NCBI GenBank assembly: GCA_963920575.1
Contig: OY986966.1
Location: 29,088,581 to 29,152,580 of the forward strand
Reading direction: 5' to 3'
Length of the DNA: 64,000 bases
Origin: Narthecium ossifragum
Lineage: Eukaryota; Streptophyta; Magnoliopsida; Dioscoreales; Nartheciaceae
Position numbers and translations under genes: made by a program. Shown here piece after piece: positions 46,716-57,379 of this stretch. Each line of letters begins with the position of its first letter. Position 1 is the first letter of the stretch. Below the pieces are notes generated by a model. That model ran no database searches. It saw nothing but the letters and a program-made list of their open reading frames with translations, and was not told the origin of the DNA.

Positions 46716-47763
46716 TCAAAGCTTGGCATACTTCTTGACAATTGCTTCATACCCTCTTAGACCAACAGGTGCTTCTCGGTTGGCTATCAGAATAACCCTA
46801 GATTTTGATGTCAATATTTTATTCTTTGGAGCTGAAACATTTCTTTTCCATATCTCCACTTCCCATACCTTCAAAAGGAATCAAGAATCATGTTTACCAG
46901 AGAGTGGCATGTAATTCGATGGGATTTATAAATGGAACAGATTAGGATGAAATGTTGAGATTGAAGATGAACTGTATTGGGAGTTTTGCTATTGCCGTTT
47001 CAATGACATAAGAGTAGGGTGAATCTGAGACCATGCACTAGAAGGAACTCTTCTATTTTACTGGAGATTCTTGGAAGATGGAAAGGAAGGTTATGCCAAA
47101 CTATAGGCAAATTCTCAGTCCAAATGGACCTCATCTTGATGTCTTAAGCTTGCTGCATCTGTTATGCAGAATTGTAAGGTAAACTGGGCAAAGATTGGGA
47201 GCAGCTATTGATTGCTATTTAGATCTCTGTTTCTTAAGGGGCCAATTAAACAAAATTTTGGTGGATCAATATTGAGATCGATTAGCCAAGATGTAAAAAA
47301 TGAAACAAACTACCTGGATGGTTTTGCCCAATTGGATGGGGGTGGCCTCCGCCTCCACCACGTCGCCGAGAAGAACCGCCCTGATGTGGTTCGTAGAGAG
47401 CTGAACTCCGGCGACCCTCCGGCAGCCAGACGCAACATAAGCTCCCAGACTGGCCATGGATTCCGCTATCAGAGCCGAAACTCCTCCATTCAGCACACCA
47501 AACGGCTGTCAACACACATAATATTTGTTGGAGTGAACGTCTGTGAAAGAGGCAAGGTATGAAAGAAATCTACAGAGAATTAATTAATACTCTACCTGAC
47601 AACATTTTTCTGTGACCTTGAGGGAGCCAATCATCTTCTCCGGAGAGACGAGCTCGTACTCGAAGCCGAGGGTATGCAGAGTCAGGTCGAGGGCAGCCGT
47701 GATCGACGCCGGGGACTGCCAATCGACACCGCCGCCGGACATCTTCCTGGAGGGCTCATCCAT
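46716..47763 (-). CDS. Peroxisomal hotdog thioesterase, DHNAT type, copy 1
   Basis: Three exons: 47763-47596, 47505-47314 and 46868-46716, giving 170 residues. The hotdog (4HBT) region runs from VTEKCCQPFG through [19 protein letters not shown] to the [10 protein letters not shown] strand. It ends in AKL, a PTS1 peroxisome signal. This is the DHNAT family, which hydrolyses 1,4-dihydroxy-2-naphthoyl-CoA in the peroxisomal part of phylloquinone (vitamin K1) synthesis. The conserved Glu of the IAES helix is present, but the residue before GG is Asn where I recall His in Arabidopsis DHNAT1. Substrate is therefore not certain. A paralogue lies about 3 kb to the right in the same orientation. Confidence 0.9.
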
Positions 47764-47942
47764 GGACAGATGGTGTTCCTAATGTAATGGTTGTTGGTTC
47801 AAGTGAAAGGAACAGCGACCAAACTTGGCTCTTTTATCTATGGCTGCTGGTAGTACGGTGGTATTATTTTCACCACCCCAACAAAGGTAAAACCATTCCA
47901 TTGGTATTGCGCATCCTCCACTTGTTCATATTTCGTTATCAT

Positions 47943-48205
47943 AAGATCTTGTTTCACGTGAGAATAACTTTATTTTGATTAAGGAATTTTATTTTTTATT
48001 TTGAAAATAATTTTATAATAATTACTAAAAATAAGTGAAAAACAGGGTGAAGAACGAAAATAATTTTATAATTATTACTTGAAATAGAAAAATGTGTTTG
48101 TGTTTGGAATAAAACGTGAAATAAGTAGTAGATTCGAAAATATTCTCTTTTTTAATCTGAATTTAGAATTATTCTTATTTAGTATTCCCGTATCAAATGA
48201 GGTCT
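47943..48205. mobile_element. Small TIR element (MITE-like), copy 2
   Basis: Related to 33110-33382. The left end AAGATCTTGTTTCACG pairs with the inverted right end AGACCTCATTTGATACGGGA, and the same GAGAATAACTTTAT...TAATTATTAC blocks occur inside. Noncoding. Confidence 0.65.
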
Positions 48206-49331
48206 ATGTGTGTTTATCGCGCACAAACTTGGGGATTTTTTTCTTTTTTTTTTTTCTTTTTTTTGGACCTCAAGAATGTGGCTGAAAGAATATGTCCGTC
48301 ATGATGACGGTGGTGCGCTCGAGATAGGAAATGAGTTATGGCTATGTATGACAAGCCTTTGTCAGTCAAATTTCCACGTCATCATTACGACCTTTGTTGA
48401 TTTTCCCAAGTAGCTTGTCTATCATTAATTGAGTCCATCCACATTCATCCAAATGCTGAGATTATACTTCGAAATTGTTGAACCGGAACTGGTAATCCTC
48501 GACTCATGACCCAAATCTTGATCACTTTTAAGGTATGTAAAATAGTTGGCACATGTACAGCCATTGATTAGATCAAATGATTAGCACCCGGTGGTGGTAC
48601 TCGGTCCCCCAATTTATTTGAAATGTAGGGGCATTTGCTCCCATAAATCAGCGGAAAAGTCTTAACTAACCAAAAAAAAAAAATAGGCAGTGCATTTGAT
48701 TTGATGGTGGCAAGTTTCAAAATCACTATGATCTATGAAAAGAAACTATGGCATATGGAGGTCGAAGAATTCGACCCATGTCTCTTTCAAGCATGTGATT
48801 TGCAATCTTGGTTTGCTTATTTGGCTTTACTATTTCATCAATCTTGTAAATATGAGTATATTAAATTTGGTGTTTAGTTGAACTATGTTATTATATATTG
48901 AATCTCCTATCGATCTTGTCCTCGAACACAAGACATTTATTTTTTTATGAGATCAGTCAAATGGCTAAAGGTAATTATAAAGGTCATCCAAATATGAGTC
49001 TAAGTTTGCAAGTATTTTAGCAATCAGTACTTCTTCGTTAATTTTCTTCAACTAGCATTGATTCACTAAGGCCTATATAATAAGCAGCAAAACCACCATC
49101 AAAAGTTCTTCCAACACTGAACTTTATAAATATTTAATAGTTAAATTTCTTAGGGAACAGGCAGTGGGCACCGAATATATTTTTTTTTAAATTAAATCTT
49201 TAATCCTGATTTAGACCAGCAAATGCCCTTACAATCACCCTCAAGACGACTCGAATCAAAATAGGTACTCTGTTACTCCTCAGTATTTCAAAGGAATAGC
49301 TATTTCAAACATATGCATAATATCATTACCG
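48206..49331. other. Intergenic, no gene seen
   Basis: T-rich tract at 48238-48265. The rest is AT-rich without recognised elements. Confidence 0.5.
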
Positions 49332-49647
49332 AATAAGATGCATATACTCACTTATCTTGAATAATATAAGCCATACATAATCAAAATATCAATTGCATCT
49401 GTCAAAGCTTAGCAGCATGCTTCCTGGCAACTGCTTCTTGACCTCTCACATCATCAGCTGCTTGTTTGGACATCAGAGCAACCCTAGAAAATAAGATGCA
49501 TACACTCACATATCTTGAATAATATAAGTCATACATAATCAAAATATTAATTGCACCTGTCAAAGCTTAGCAGCATGCTTCCTGGCAATTACTTCTTGTC
49601 CTCTCACACCATCAGTTGCTTGTTTGGACATCAGAGTAACCCTAGAA
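49332..49647 (-). repeat. Tandem duplication of the thioesterase 2 terminal exon end and 3' UTR
   Basis: Two 158-bp units, 49332-49489 and 49490-49647. Each holds the coding end of the last exon (through the stop codon and AKL) plus about 70 bases of 3' UTR. The left unit is a partial exon copy lacking the splice acceptor and the first third of the exon, so it is a pseudo-exon unless transcribed as UTR. Confidence 0.9.
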
Positions 49648-50576
49648 TTTGATGTCAATAGCCTTTCCTTTGAGCTTGAAACATTTTTCTTCCATGTCTT
49701 TACCTCCCATACCTTCAAACAAGGAATCAACAGTCATGTTTAGCAGAGATTGCCACATAAATTCAGCTCGTATTGACAAATTAATTAACTAGTGATTCGG
49801 ATTTAAGATGAGAATTTTCTTCATAGATCAGTAAGTTGTATTAATTCACTACAACTTACTCTCTCATAACCTCGAAGGGAAATTCAAGGATTAATTTTCT
49901 TCATATATATAACACAATTATCAAACTTTTCAAGGATTAATTTGGAGATCTAGCTAGCTCTATAAGGCTATATCAATTAAGTTGCCAATTAATTAAACAG
50001 GAGTACTGGTATGGTTTTCTTGCATATATATATATATATATATATAGGAAATGATCAAGCAAGGTTGAAGATGGAGGAGGAGCCAACCTGGATGGTTTTG
50101 CCGACATGGATTGGGGTGGCCTCCGCCTCCAGCTCGTCGCCGATAAAAACCGGCCTGATGTGGTTCGTAGACAGCTGAACTCCGACGACCATCTGCATTC
50201 CAGACGCAAGGTAGCCTCCGAAGCTGGCCATGGATTCAGCTATCAGACCCGACACTCCTCCATTCATCAACTTAAATGGCTGTTAATTAATCAACACAAA
50301 CGTGCACATAAATATGTATGTATATATATCATGCATATATTGTTGCAAGCTGTCTGTCTGGAGTAGATGAAGAAAGGATATGATCGATCGATGATAACCA
50401 TAAAAGAATTCTTTACGTACCTGACAGCATCTTTCGGTGACCTTGAGGGAGCCGGTGATCTTCTCCGGTGAGACGAGGGTGTAATCGAAGCCGAGATCAT
50501 GTATAGGCCGGTCAAGCAGCGCCATGCTCGGTGACGGGGCCTGCCAGTTGCCATCGCCGGCCATCTTCTTGGACAA
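49560..50576 (-). CDS. Peroxisomal hotdog thioesterase, DHNAT type, copy 2
   Basis: Three exons: 50576-50421, 50279-50088 and 49712-49560, giving 166 residues from MSKKMAGDG; a start at the second Met (50564) is possible and would be closer to the family. The second and third exons have the same lengths (192 and 153 bases) as in copy 1. The core reads [19 protein letters not shown] and the protein ends HAAKL, again a PTS1 signal. As in copy 1, Asn precedes the GG pair. Exon 3 has diverged most. The gene lies in tandem with copy 1, so the pair arose by local duplication. A duplicated piece of its last exon lies immediately downstream. Confidence 0.9.
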
Positions 50577-51740
50577 ACCCCTATCCCGGCCGGCCAGATC
50601 TAGTACTGATCACTAGTGCCGCGTGGTGCTCTATATTTTAGATATACCTGTCAATGTAATGCCCATTTATAAATGTCGATACCGACTTATATAAGTAAAG
50701 CTACATAGCTCATTGGTGATCGATCGGGACTGACTTGGTCAACCTGGAACCCAACGTCCAGAAAGACGGCTTGTTTCTCTTTCAAGAAGTTTCCTCGGGG
50801 ATGACTGGAAAATGGACTTTTAGCAAGACGGACGCATCCAATTTGCTCTAACTTAATTAGACCCTCTTCATCCTCCTCGATTATGGGCCGCCATGATTGG
50901 CCCAGGCCATCGCCGGTCCTCCACATCACTATTGACTATTGATCGTGGCCATCGCCGGTCCGCCCTGACACCCCCCATCCCCCCTAACTTTTTACCATCG
51001 TACCCTCACTTTTTACACATTTTATAATGATAAATTTGAAATCCCCATGTGTTTTTTAAAAAACACAAGTATTGTTTTCGTGCGATATTATCATATTTTT
51101 TACGCGCGTATAGTGACAATTATACGTGAAAATTCATTTTGTATGATGTCAGTATTTTATGCGTATTTGTGAAAGGCGCGCGTGAATTTCTACGCGTAGT
51201 TAATAACGCATTTAATGCGAATACCGTAGGCATGGTAGGTCTTGTCACGCACTTGATGCTGACACCGTAGTATGCCATCGCTAATCATTACTTGCCACGT
51301 GTGGGGTAATTAATATTCCCCGTGACTTTCGAAGCAACACTGATCTTTTTTAATTATGCATGCCATACCATGTATGTATGTATGTTGCCATCGTTAAAAA
51401 TGAGAGTATGATGATAATTTTAGTGAATGAGAGGCGTCAAATCATAATAAAAAAAAATAATGAATGGGTTTTGAAACGTTAAAAGTGATGTTTCCCACTT
51501 GACCTCTGCAATCAAAGTGGGCACATGTGGGGTACCCCACTTGCAATATGGTATCCGAATAGAGTGATTCGTCGTATTATGTTATTGTTCCTGTATCGAG
51601 TAATTTAGAAGAACATCTAGTTATTCATCACATCATGTCCTCTATGAATCAACTAATTTTTGAACATAATGGGATAGGAGTGTAATTGAGCCAAGCTTTA
51701 TCGATCCTAGCTCGAACCAAGCTAGTTTCCCTTGAAATTA
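50577..51740. other. Upstream region of thioesterase 2 and intergenic DNA
   Basis: A CACGTG G-box lies at 51296-51301, about 720 bases upstream of the gene. A stretch at 51070-51250 is unusually rich in CpG (ACGCGCG, GGCGCGCG, TACGCG) within otherwise AT-rich DNA. No gene seen. Confidence 0.5.
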
Positions 51741-51745
51741 CTTTC

Positions 51746-53103
51746 TGTTAGCCATAAATATAGCTATTTGGGTGATCAATGACAATTTCGTAAATATTGT
51801 CAATCAACTAAAATATACTTTAATATTGACACAGCTGAAGTATTTTGGCCATAACTTTTGCATCAAGTATCCAAAGTGAGCGATTCTCGAACCATTGGAA
51901 AGAGGACGAAAAGATCTACAACTTTGCTGTTGACGTCATCTCCAAATTCGGTCTTTTGATGTATCAAATTAATGGTCAAAGGGTTTAATGGCAAACTGGT
52001 AAATACGACCAAATGTCTAAAATCTATCGACCAGATTTTCTATCGACCAAAACTCTATCGACCAAAAGCCTATCGGCCATATTTTCTAATCGGCCATTAG
52101 TGTAGTCTAAGTATTTTGACCATAACTTTCTCATCCGATGTCCAAATTAGACGTTTCTGGTACCGTTGGAAAGATAATGTGAAGATCTACAACTCTGATG
52201 TTCAGAGTTTTGCCAGATTCAAAGGTTATCATCGGCAAAAATACAGCGGAAGACAGGAGGCGTTGTTTAGTGGCGGTTCCAGAGCAATTTAGACCAGTTA
52301 TGTAGTTCTTGTGGTTTCCACTTTCAAAGCAACAGTTGCAGCAACTGCAGAGTGGTTTCCTGACAGTTACCAAATCAGTTACCAGAAGCCCTATAAATAG
52401 CCAAGAGGAAGAAGAAAAAAGGGCCCCCGCCATCAAAGCAAAACTGTTTTTTATCTTCATATAGTCTTTTTACATTTATTAGCAATGTAGCCTTCTAAAT
52501 TCGGCCCCGGCCACCAAACTTTTTATCATTATGTAGTCTTTTGTATTATCAATGTAGCCTTATTTATCTTAATGAAGCATTTTCCTTCCTTTTAATTTCT
52601 ACATTTTCCTTCCTTTAAATTGAAGCATTTTCCTTCCTTTAAATTCCTGCAATGTCCTTCATTTCTAGGAGTAGTGCTACATTAATGTCTTCCATAGGAG
52701 TAGTAGAATTACCATATTTTCTTAGGAGTAGTGCTACCATAATTCTTTATTTCTAGGAGTAGATCTACCTAAAATAGGAGTAGATTTACCATAGAACCAT
52801 CACATTTTCCGCTGCCCATTTTCCATTTTCCATCTCCATTTTCCATTTTCCATTATTTTCATTTTCCATTTTCCATTTTCCATCTCCATTTTTCATTTTC
52901 CATTATTCCCATTTTTCATTTTCCATTTCTACCAACTCCATCATCAACCACAAAAATATCTTCTTTGTACACTTCAACACCTCTGATTCGATCATTCAAA
53001 TGAGTACAACTAAAAACCACAATCTCCTGATTATTCGAATGTAGAAATAGAATTTTGACCTTGATTACAGTCCCGGTCAACGGTCATAATTTCTGTTCTA
53101 ACA
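51746..53103 (+). repeat. 5' LTR
   Basis: 1358 bases. It contains degenerate AGGAGTAG-TACC repeats near 52660-52790 and a (CATTTTC)n-like zone at 52800-52930, which accounts for much of the length difference from the 3' LTR. The TATAAATAG near 52393 is the likely transcription signal. Confidence 0.95.
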
Positions 53104-53394
53104 TTTTTTGACACGCCCGGTGGGACCTTGTGTTGAAGCTGTCAAAGAAGAAGGGACAAAATGAGAGAGAGAACTCTCAGAGAAAAAAAAAATCAAGAAT
53201 CAAGAGATGGAATAGTATCTCTGACAAACATGGAGAACACCTGCGGCTCCATCAATGGCCTCCCGATTAGCGTCTACACGCCGGAGACGGCCATCCATCT
53301 TCTTCTTGGAGATCCCTTGCTGCCGGCGTCATTAGGGAAGGCACCCCACCATCCGCACCCTCTGCGCAACAGTTTTAAGACGGTTCCAGCGATT

Positions 53395-53545
53395 CAAGAC
53401 AGGAATATGCAAAGGGAGATCGTGCAAACTGCAGCAGTTCAAGGCAGTTCAAGCAGTTTCAGACGGTTTCAAGCAGTTCAAGGCAGGAATATGCAAAGGG
53501 AGATCAAGCAAACTGCAGCAGTTCACGGCGGTTCAAGCAGTTCAA
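53395..53545 (+). repeat. Tandem repeat in the retrotransposon leader region
   Basis: A block with AGGAATATGCAAAGGGAGATC and GCAAACTGCAGCAGTTCA occurs twice (from about 53400 and 53484), with extra GCAGTTCAAGGCAGTTCAAG-type units between. It lies in an open frame of 129 codons (53161-53550) that resembles no gag protein I know. Confidence 0.8.
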
Positions 53546-53587
53546 GGTAGGGATCCTCTGCTTCTAGGCTTTGGAACCCATCCTTCT

Positions 53588-54010
53588 CACATTTGCGCCG
53601 CCACCAACCTCCTTGTGCGGACCATCCTCGACATCATCTTCTTGAAAAAGGCTACTCATGATCGGCGCCGTGCAAAGCATGATCACCGGCTTCGTCTGTA
53701 TCACTCCCGGCGCCGGACAGGTTCGAGGCTGGGCAACCATCGCGAGGGGAGTTTCTCTTTGGAAAGCTTACCCTGTTTTACCAAGCGCTCCACCTTCATC
53801 CAGTACAACTACAAAGCTTCCCCTGTTTTACATGCCGTCGCCGGAGTCCTCCACACCCATGCCGTCGCCGGAGTCCACAACGGTCTCTCCATAGACCTCT
53901 TCGCGGAACCCATCCTTTGCAACCTTAACGTCGCCGTCACCAACTACGGCGGAAGGATCCACGATGGCAACGGCAACTTCAGTTCGCCAAGCAGATCCCC
54001 GACGCGTGGA
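53588..54010 (+). pseudogene. Captured ammonium transporter fragment (AMT2/AMT3-like) in the retrotransposon
   Basis: Conserved AMT-family blocks appear in the right order but in shifting frames. HICAATNLLVRTILDIIF (53588) is followed, after a frameshift, by [19 protein letters not shown] (53661) and VRGWATIA. Then come [10 protein letters not shown] (53846), LFAEPILCNL (53897) and VTNYGG, and a weaker tail in another frame. [15 protein letters not shown] and LFAEP are hallmark stretches of plant AMT2/AMT3 transporters, covering the later transmembrane helices including the twin-His pore region. At least two frameshifts are present, and no complete transporter is encoded. The source gene is not in this window. 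Identification is from motif memory. Confidence 0.72.
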
Positions 54011-54122
54011 GCGTCTTCGTCCTCAACTCCGACGGAAGGGAGAGCCATCGGAAGACTGATGGGCAAACTGGCCCAGGTCCTCGTCGTCGTTATCCTCGGC
54101 CTCAAAGGAACCCATCGCCGTT

Positions 54123-54490
54123 GGGAAGAACAGAGGATTCCTCATCAATCATCACAGAGAAAACATAGCATCCTTCCCCGTGCCGACCTTACTCCCCATC
54201 ATCCGGTACAACCTCGGCCTCACTGCCACCAACATCAGCCACGCCGGGATCACCCCTGTCTCCGACGCGATGCTTACTCGGCTGGCCATGGGATAACCGG
54301 AGATCTGGTGGATCCGAGGCCGGTGTCCGCCTCCCTCACCCCTGGGTTCCATCTCCATCCTCGCCGCCCCTGCTCTCTCACCCCGGTCATCTTCTTGGCA
54401 ATCTATCACCGGTGGGGGAAAACAGAGCAATGCGAGGGTCATCACTTCCGTCTCCGACCAATCTTCACTCGGCTGGCCATGGGACAACGG
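54123..54490 (+). pseudogene. Captured nitrate transporter fragment (NRT2-like) in the retrotransposon
   Basis: The frame at 54123-54293 contains LLPIIRYNLGLTATNIS, AGITPVSDAM and RLAMG, then a stop. Directly after, in another frame, GDLVDPRPVSASLT (54299) continues the alignment. These correspond in order to the PIIRxNL, AGxxSVS, RLAMG and DLxGPR blocks of NRT2 high-affinity nitrate transporters. A second partial copy of the middle block (VITSVSD, a shift, IFTRLAMG) lies at 54439-54483, so part of the fragment was duplicated. It is broken by stops and frameshifts and is not functional as a transporter. Confidence 0.68.
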
Positions 54491-54714
54491 CAAGGGCGGA
54501 AAAGAAACCATCGAACGGCAAGAGTGGAAAAGAAAGCCATCGGACGGCCAACGGCGGAGAGGAAATCCATCCGACGACAGCAGCGGCGGAATGATGGGTA
54601 AGCTGCTCCATTTTTCCCAGCACCCCTAAACGCCCGAGCTTAGATCCTCAGGCAACGGCCTGCCTCAAGCAAGCCCAGGTTCGCTGATAGTGGGGAACAT
54701 AGCATCATCGTTGA

Positions 54715-55165
54715 TGGCTATCGCCCGTCGAAGCTCATCGCTCAGCTTTCTTCATCGCCCATCGATGCTCATCGCTCAGTTTTCTTCATCGCCCAGCCTT
54801 TCTCTATCGATCAGTCTTTCTTCATCGACCATCGACGACCATTGCCCAGCGTTGTTCATCGCCCATTGGTTGACGTCGAAGCTCATCGCCCAGCCTTTCT
54901 TCATCGACCATCGACGACCATTGCCCAGCTTTGAGCATCGCTCATCATCGCCCATCGCGGAAGACAGGAAAAAACGAGCATCACCCACTCTTACATGTCG
55001 CCCATTGCTCATCGATCGTTGATGGCCATCGCCCAGCCTTTCTTCATCGACCAACTATACTCATCGGCCAACTTTGTTTATCGATTAATGAAGACCATCG
55101 CCCAGCTTTGCTTAACGCCCAGCGTTACTCATTGGTCGATATCGACCATTCTTCACCTCGATAAA
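54715..55165 (+). repeat. Degenerate TCATCGCCCAG tandem array inside the retrotransposon
   Basis: Short units built from TCATCGCCCA, CTTTCTTCATCGACCA and TCGACGACCATTGCCCAGC repeat over about 450 bases with variable spacing. The array lies between the captured fragments and the GATCGACCAA-rich approach to the polypurine tract. Confidence 0.8.
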
Positions 55166-55438
55166 AATTGATCATCGACCAAAACTGAGCGATAGAAAAA
55201 TTGGTCATCGGCCAAATGTTGATCGACCAGAGATTTATAAAAGTGATCGACCAATAATAGCAAATGGTCGACAAAGATGATTGATTGAATGGATAATAAA
55301 ATATGTTTTATGGACGACTCAATTGACCGACAAAATCGTTCATATGGCCGACAAAATCGCCCAAATTGGCCAACAGAATAAGGTCTTTACAAAAATAGGA
55401 ATATTTTCATAAAGACCGGGGGGCAAAATGTTAGCCAT

Positions 55439-56727
55439 AAATATAGCCATTTGGGTGATCAATGGCAATTTCGTAAATATTGTCAATCAGCCAAAATATA
55501 CTTCAATATTGACACAGCTGAAGTATTTTGGCCATAACTTTTGCATCAAGTATCCAAAGTGAGCGATTCTTGAACCATTGGAAAGAGGACGAAAAGATCT
55601 ACAACTTTGTTGTTGACGTCATCTCCAAATTCGGTCATTTGATGTATCAAATTAATGGTCAAAGGGTTTAGTGGCAAACTAGTAAATAAGATCAAATGTC
55701 TAAAATCTATCGACCAGATTTTCTATCGACCAAAAGTCTATTGGCCATATTTTCTAATCGGTCATTAGTGTAGTCTAAGTATTTTGGTCATAACTTTCTC
55801 ATCCGACGTCCAAATTGGACGTTGCTGGTACCGTTGGAAAGATAATTTGAAGATCTACAACTTTGATGTTCAGAGTTTTGCCAGATTCAAAGGTTATCAT
55901 CGGCAAAAATACAGCGGAAGACAGGAGGCATTGTTTAGTGGCGGTTCCAGAGCAGTTTAGACCAGTTATGTAGTTATTGTGGTTTCCACTTTCAAAGCAA
56001 CAGTTGCAGCAACTGCAGAGTGGTTTCCTGACAGTTTTCAAATCAGTTACCAGAAGCCCTATAAATAGGCAAGAGGAAGAAGAAAAAAGGGCCCCCGCCA
56101 TCAAAGCAAAACTGTTTTTTATCTTCATATAGTCTTTTTACATTTATTAGCAATGTAGCCTTCTAAATTCGGCCCCGGCCACCAAACTTTTTATCATTAT
56201 GTAGTCTTTTTTATTATCAATGTAGCCTTATTTATCTTAATGAAGCATTTTCCTTCCTTTAAATTTCTACATTTTCCTTCCTTTAAATTGAAGCATTTTC
56301 CTTCCTTTAAATTCCTGCAATGTCCTTCATTTCTATGAGTAGTGCTACATTAATGTCTTCCATAGGAGTAGAATTACCATATTTTCTTAGGAGTAGTGCT
56401 ACCATAATTCTTTATTTATAGGAGTAGATCTACCTAAAATAGGAGTAGATTTACCATAGAACCATCACATTTTCCGCTGCCCATTTTCCATTATTCCCAT
56501 TTTCCATCTCCATTTTCCATTTTCCATTATTCCCATTTTCCATTTTCCATTTCCACCAACTCCATCATTAACCACAAAAATATCTTATTTGTACACTTCA
56601 ACACCTCTGATTCGATCATTCGAAGGAGTAGAACTAAAAACCACAATTTCCTGATTTTTCGAATGTAAAAATAGAATTTTGACCTTGATTACACTCCCGG
56701 TCAACGGTCATAATTTCTGTTCTAACA
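55439..56727 (+). repeat. 3' LTR
   Basis: 1289 bases, colinear with the 5' LTR. The main differences are a shorter CATTTTC zone (56470-56550), a deletion in the CTATCGACCAAAA repeats near 55730, and a missing 3-base GTA near 56365. Confidence 0.95.
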
Positions 56728-56734
56728 CTTTCCA

Positions 56735-56925
56735 ATCTGATGTAGGTGGTCAAGCTCGGCTTGATTAAGTTTGCGAGCTTGATCGAGGTCGGCTCGAAAT
56801 CAAATTGAAGCTTGCGATTGCTAATCAAGCTCGGCTCATTTAGCTCTGAGCGAATTTGAGTAAGCCCAACAGTGATCCAATTTCGGGCCACTCGATTATT
56901 TTGACAGCCCTAAATTAGGACTTTA
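56735..56925 (-). repeat. Degenerate GAGCTCGGCTCG-type repeat remnant
   Basis: On the minus strand it starts TAGGGCTGTCAAAATAATCGAG and runs into GAGCCGAGCTTGATTAGC blocks, a pattern found in many plant hAT-related nonautonomous repeats. The other end is unclear; the LTR element sits immediately beside it. Confidence 0.45.
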
Positions 56926-57379
56926 TCGAGCTTATGATGTTGACTAGTCCTGACGATTCTAAGAAAGAAACAGCAAAAATTAGCTGTCCTAAACTCGTCC
57001 TTGTCAATCTTTAGAGAGCTTTAAAGACCGGCATATGGACTTGGACTACAAGTTAACCTGTCCGGACCCGACCCACTGGAAAAATAAATAAAAGTGGCTT
57101 CTCTTTTCTTCTGCAATATCCTTTCAGTACTTGAGAAGTTGAGAGAGAGCCTAATTTCCAACCAACTACTTAAATTCCCCTTTTGATCTTGGACTTCTGC
57201 GCGAGTCCTTTCAACAAAAGGAAGGGTCTTACCAAATACCGAATATGCTGCATAAAGTCTCGACTCAGTTTTGGATGACTTAATTAATTATTACATGGGT
57301 ACTGCACAACTACTAGCTAGCCTACCTCTCGTGCAATTCAAACAAGGGAAAATATATATGACTGCAGCCTCGCTCCAGC

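Larger units (their letters stand above)
51746..56727 (+). mobile_element. Non-autonomous LTR retrotransposon with captured host gene pieces
   Basis: The element is 4982 bases: 5' LTR 51746-53103, internal region 53104-55438, 3' LTR 55439-56727. Both LTRs begin TGTTAGCC and end TTCTAACA. A 5-bp target duplication CTTTC flanks it at 51741-51745 and 56728-56732. A polypurine tract AAAGACCGGGGGGCAAAA abuts the 3' LTR. A primer-binding candidate TTTTTTGACACGCCCGG follows the 5' LTR, but I cannot name the tRNA. Each LTR has a TATAAATAG promoter motif (near 52393 and 56061). The 2.3-kb interior shows no gag, protease, reverse transcriptase, RNase H or integrase. It holds fragments resembling AMT and NRT2 transporters and two tandem-repeat zones. 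Movement would need proteins from another element. The LTRs differ by substitutions and small indels, so the insertion is not very recent. Confidence 0.95.

Noticed and set aside
53615..54601. A 328-codon open frame inside the retrotransposon as a real protein gene
   Set aside because: Its starting codon is GTG, the frame crosses from one captured fragment to another, and the recognisable AMT and NRT2 blocks lie in several different frames.
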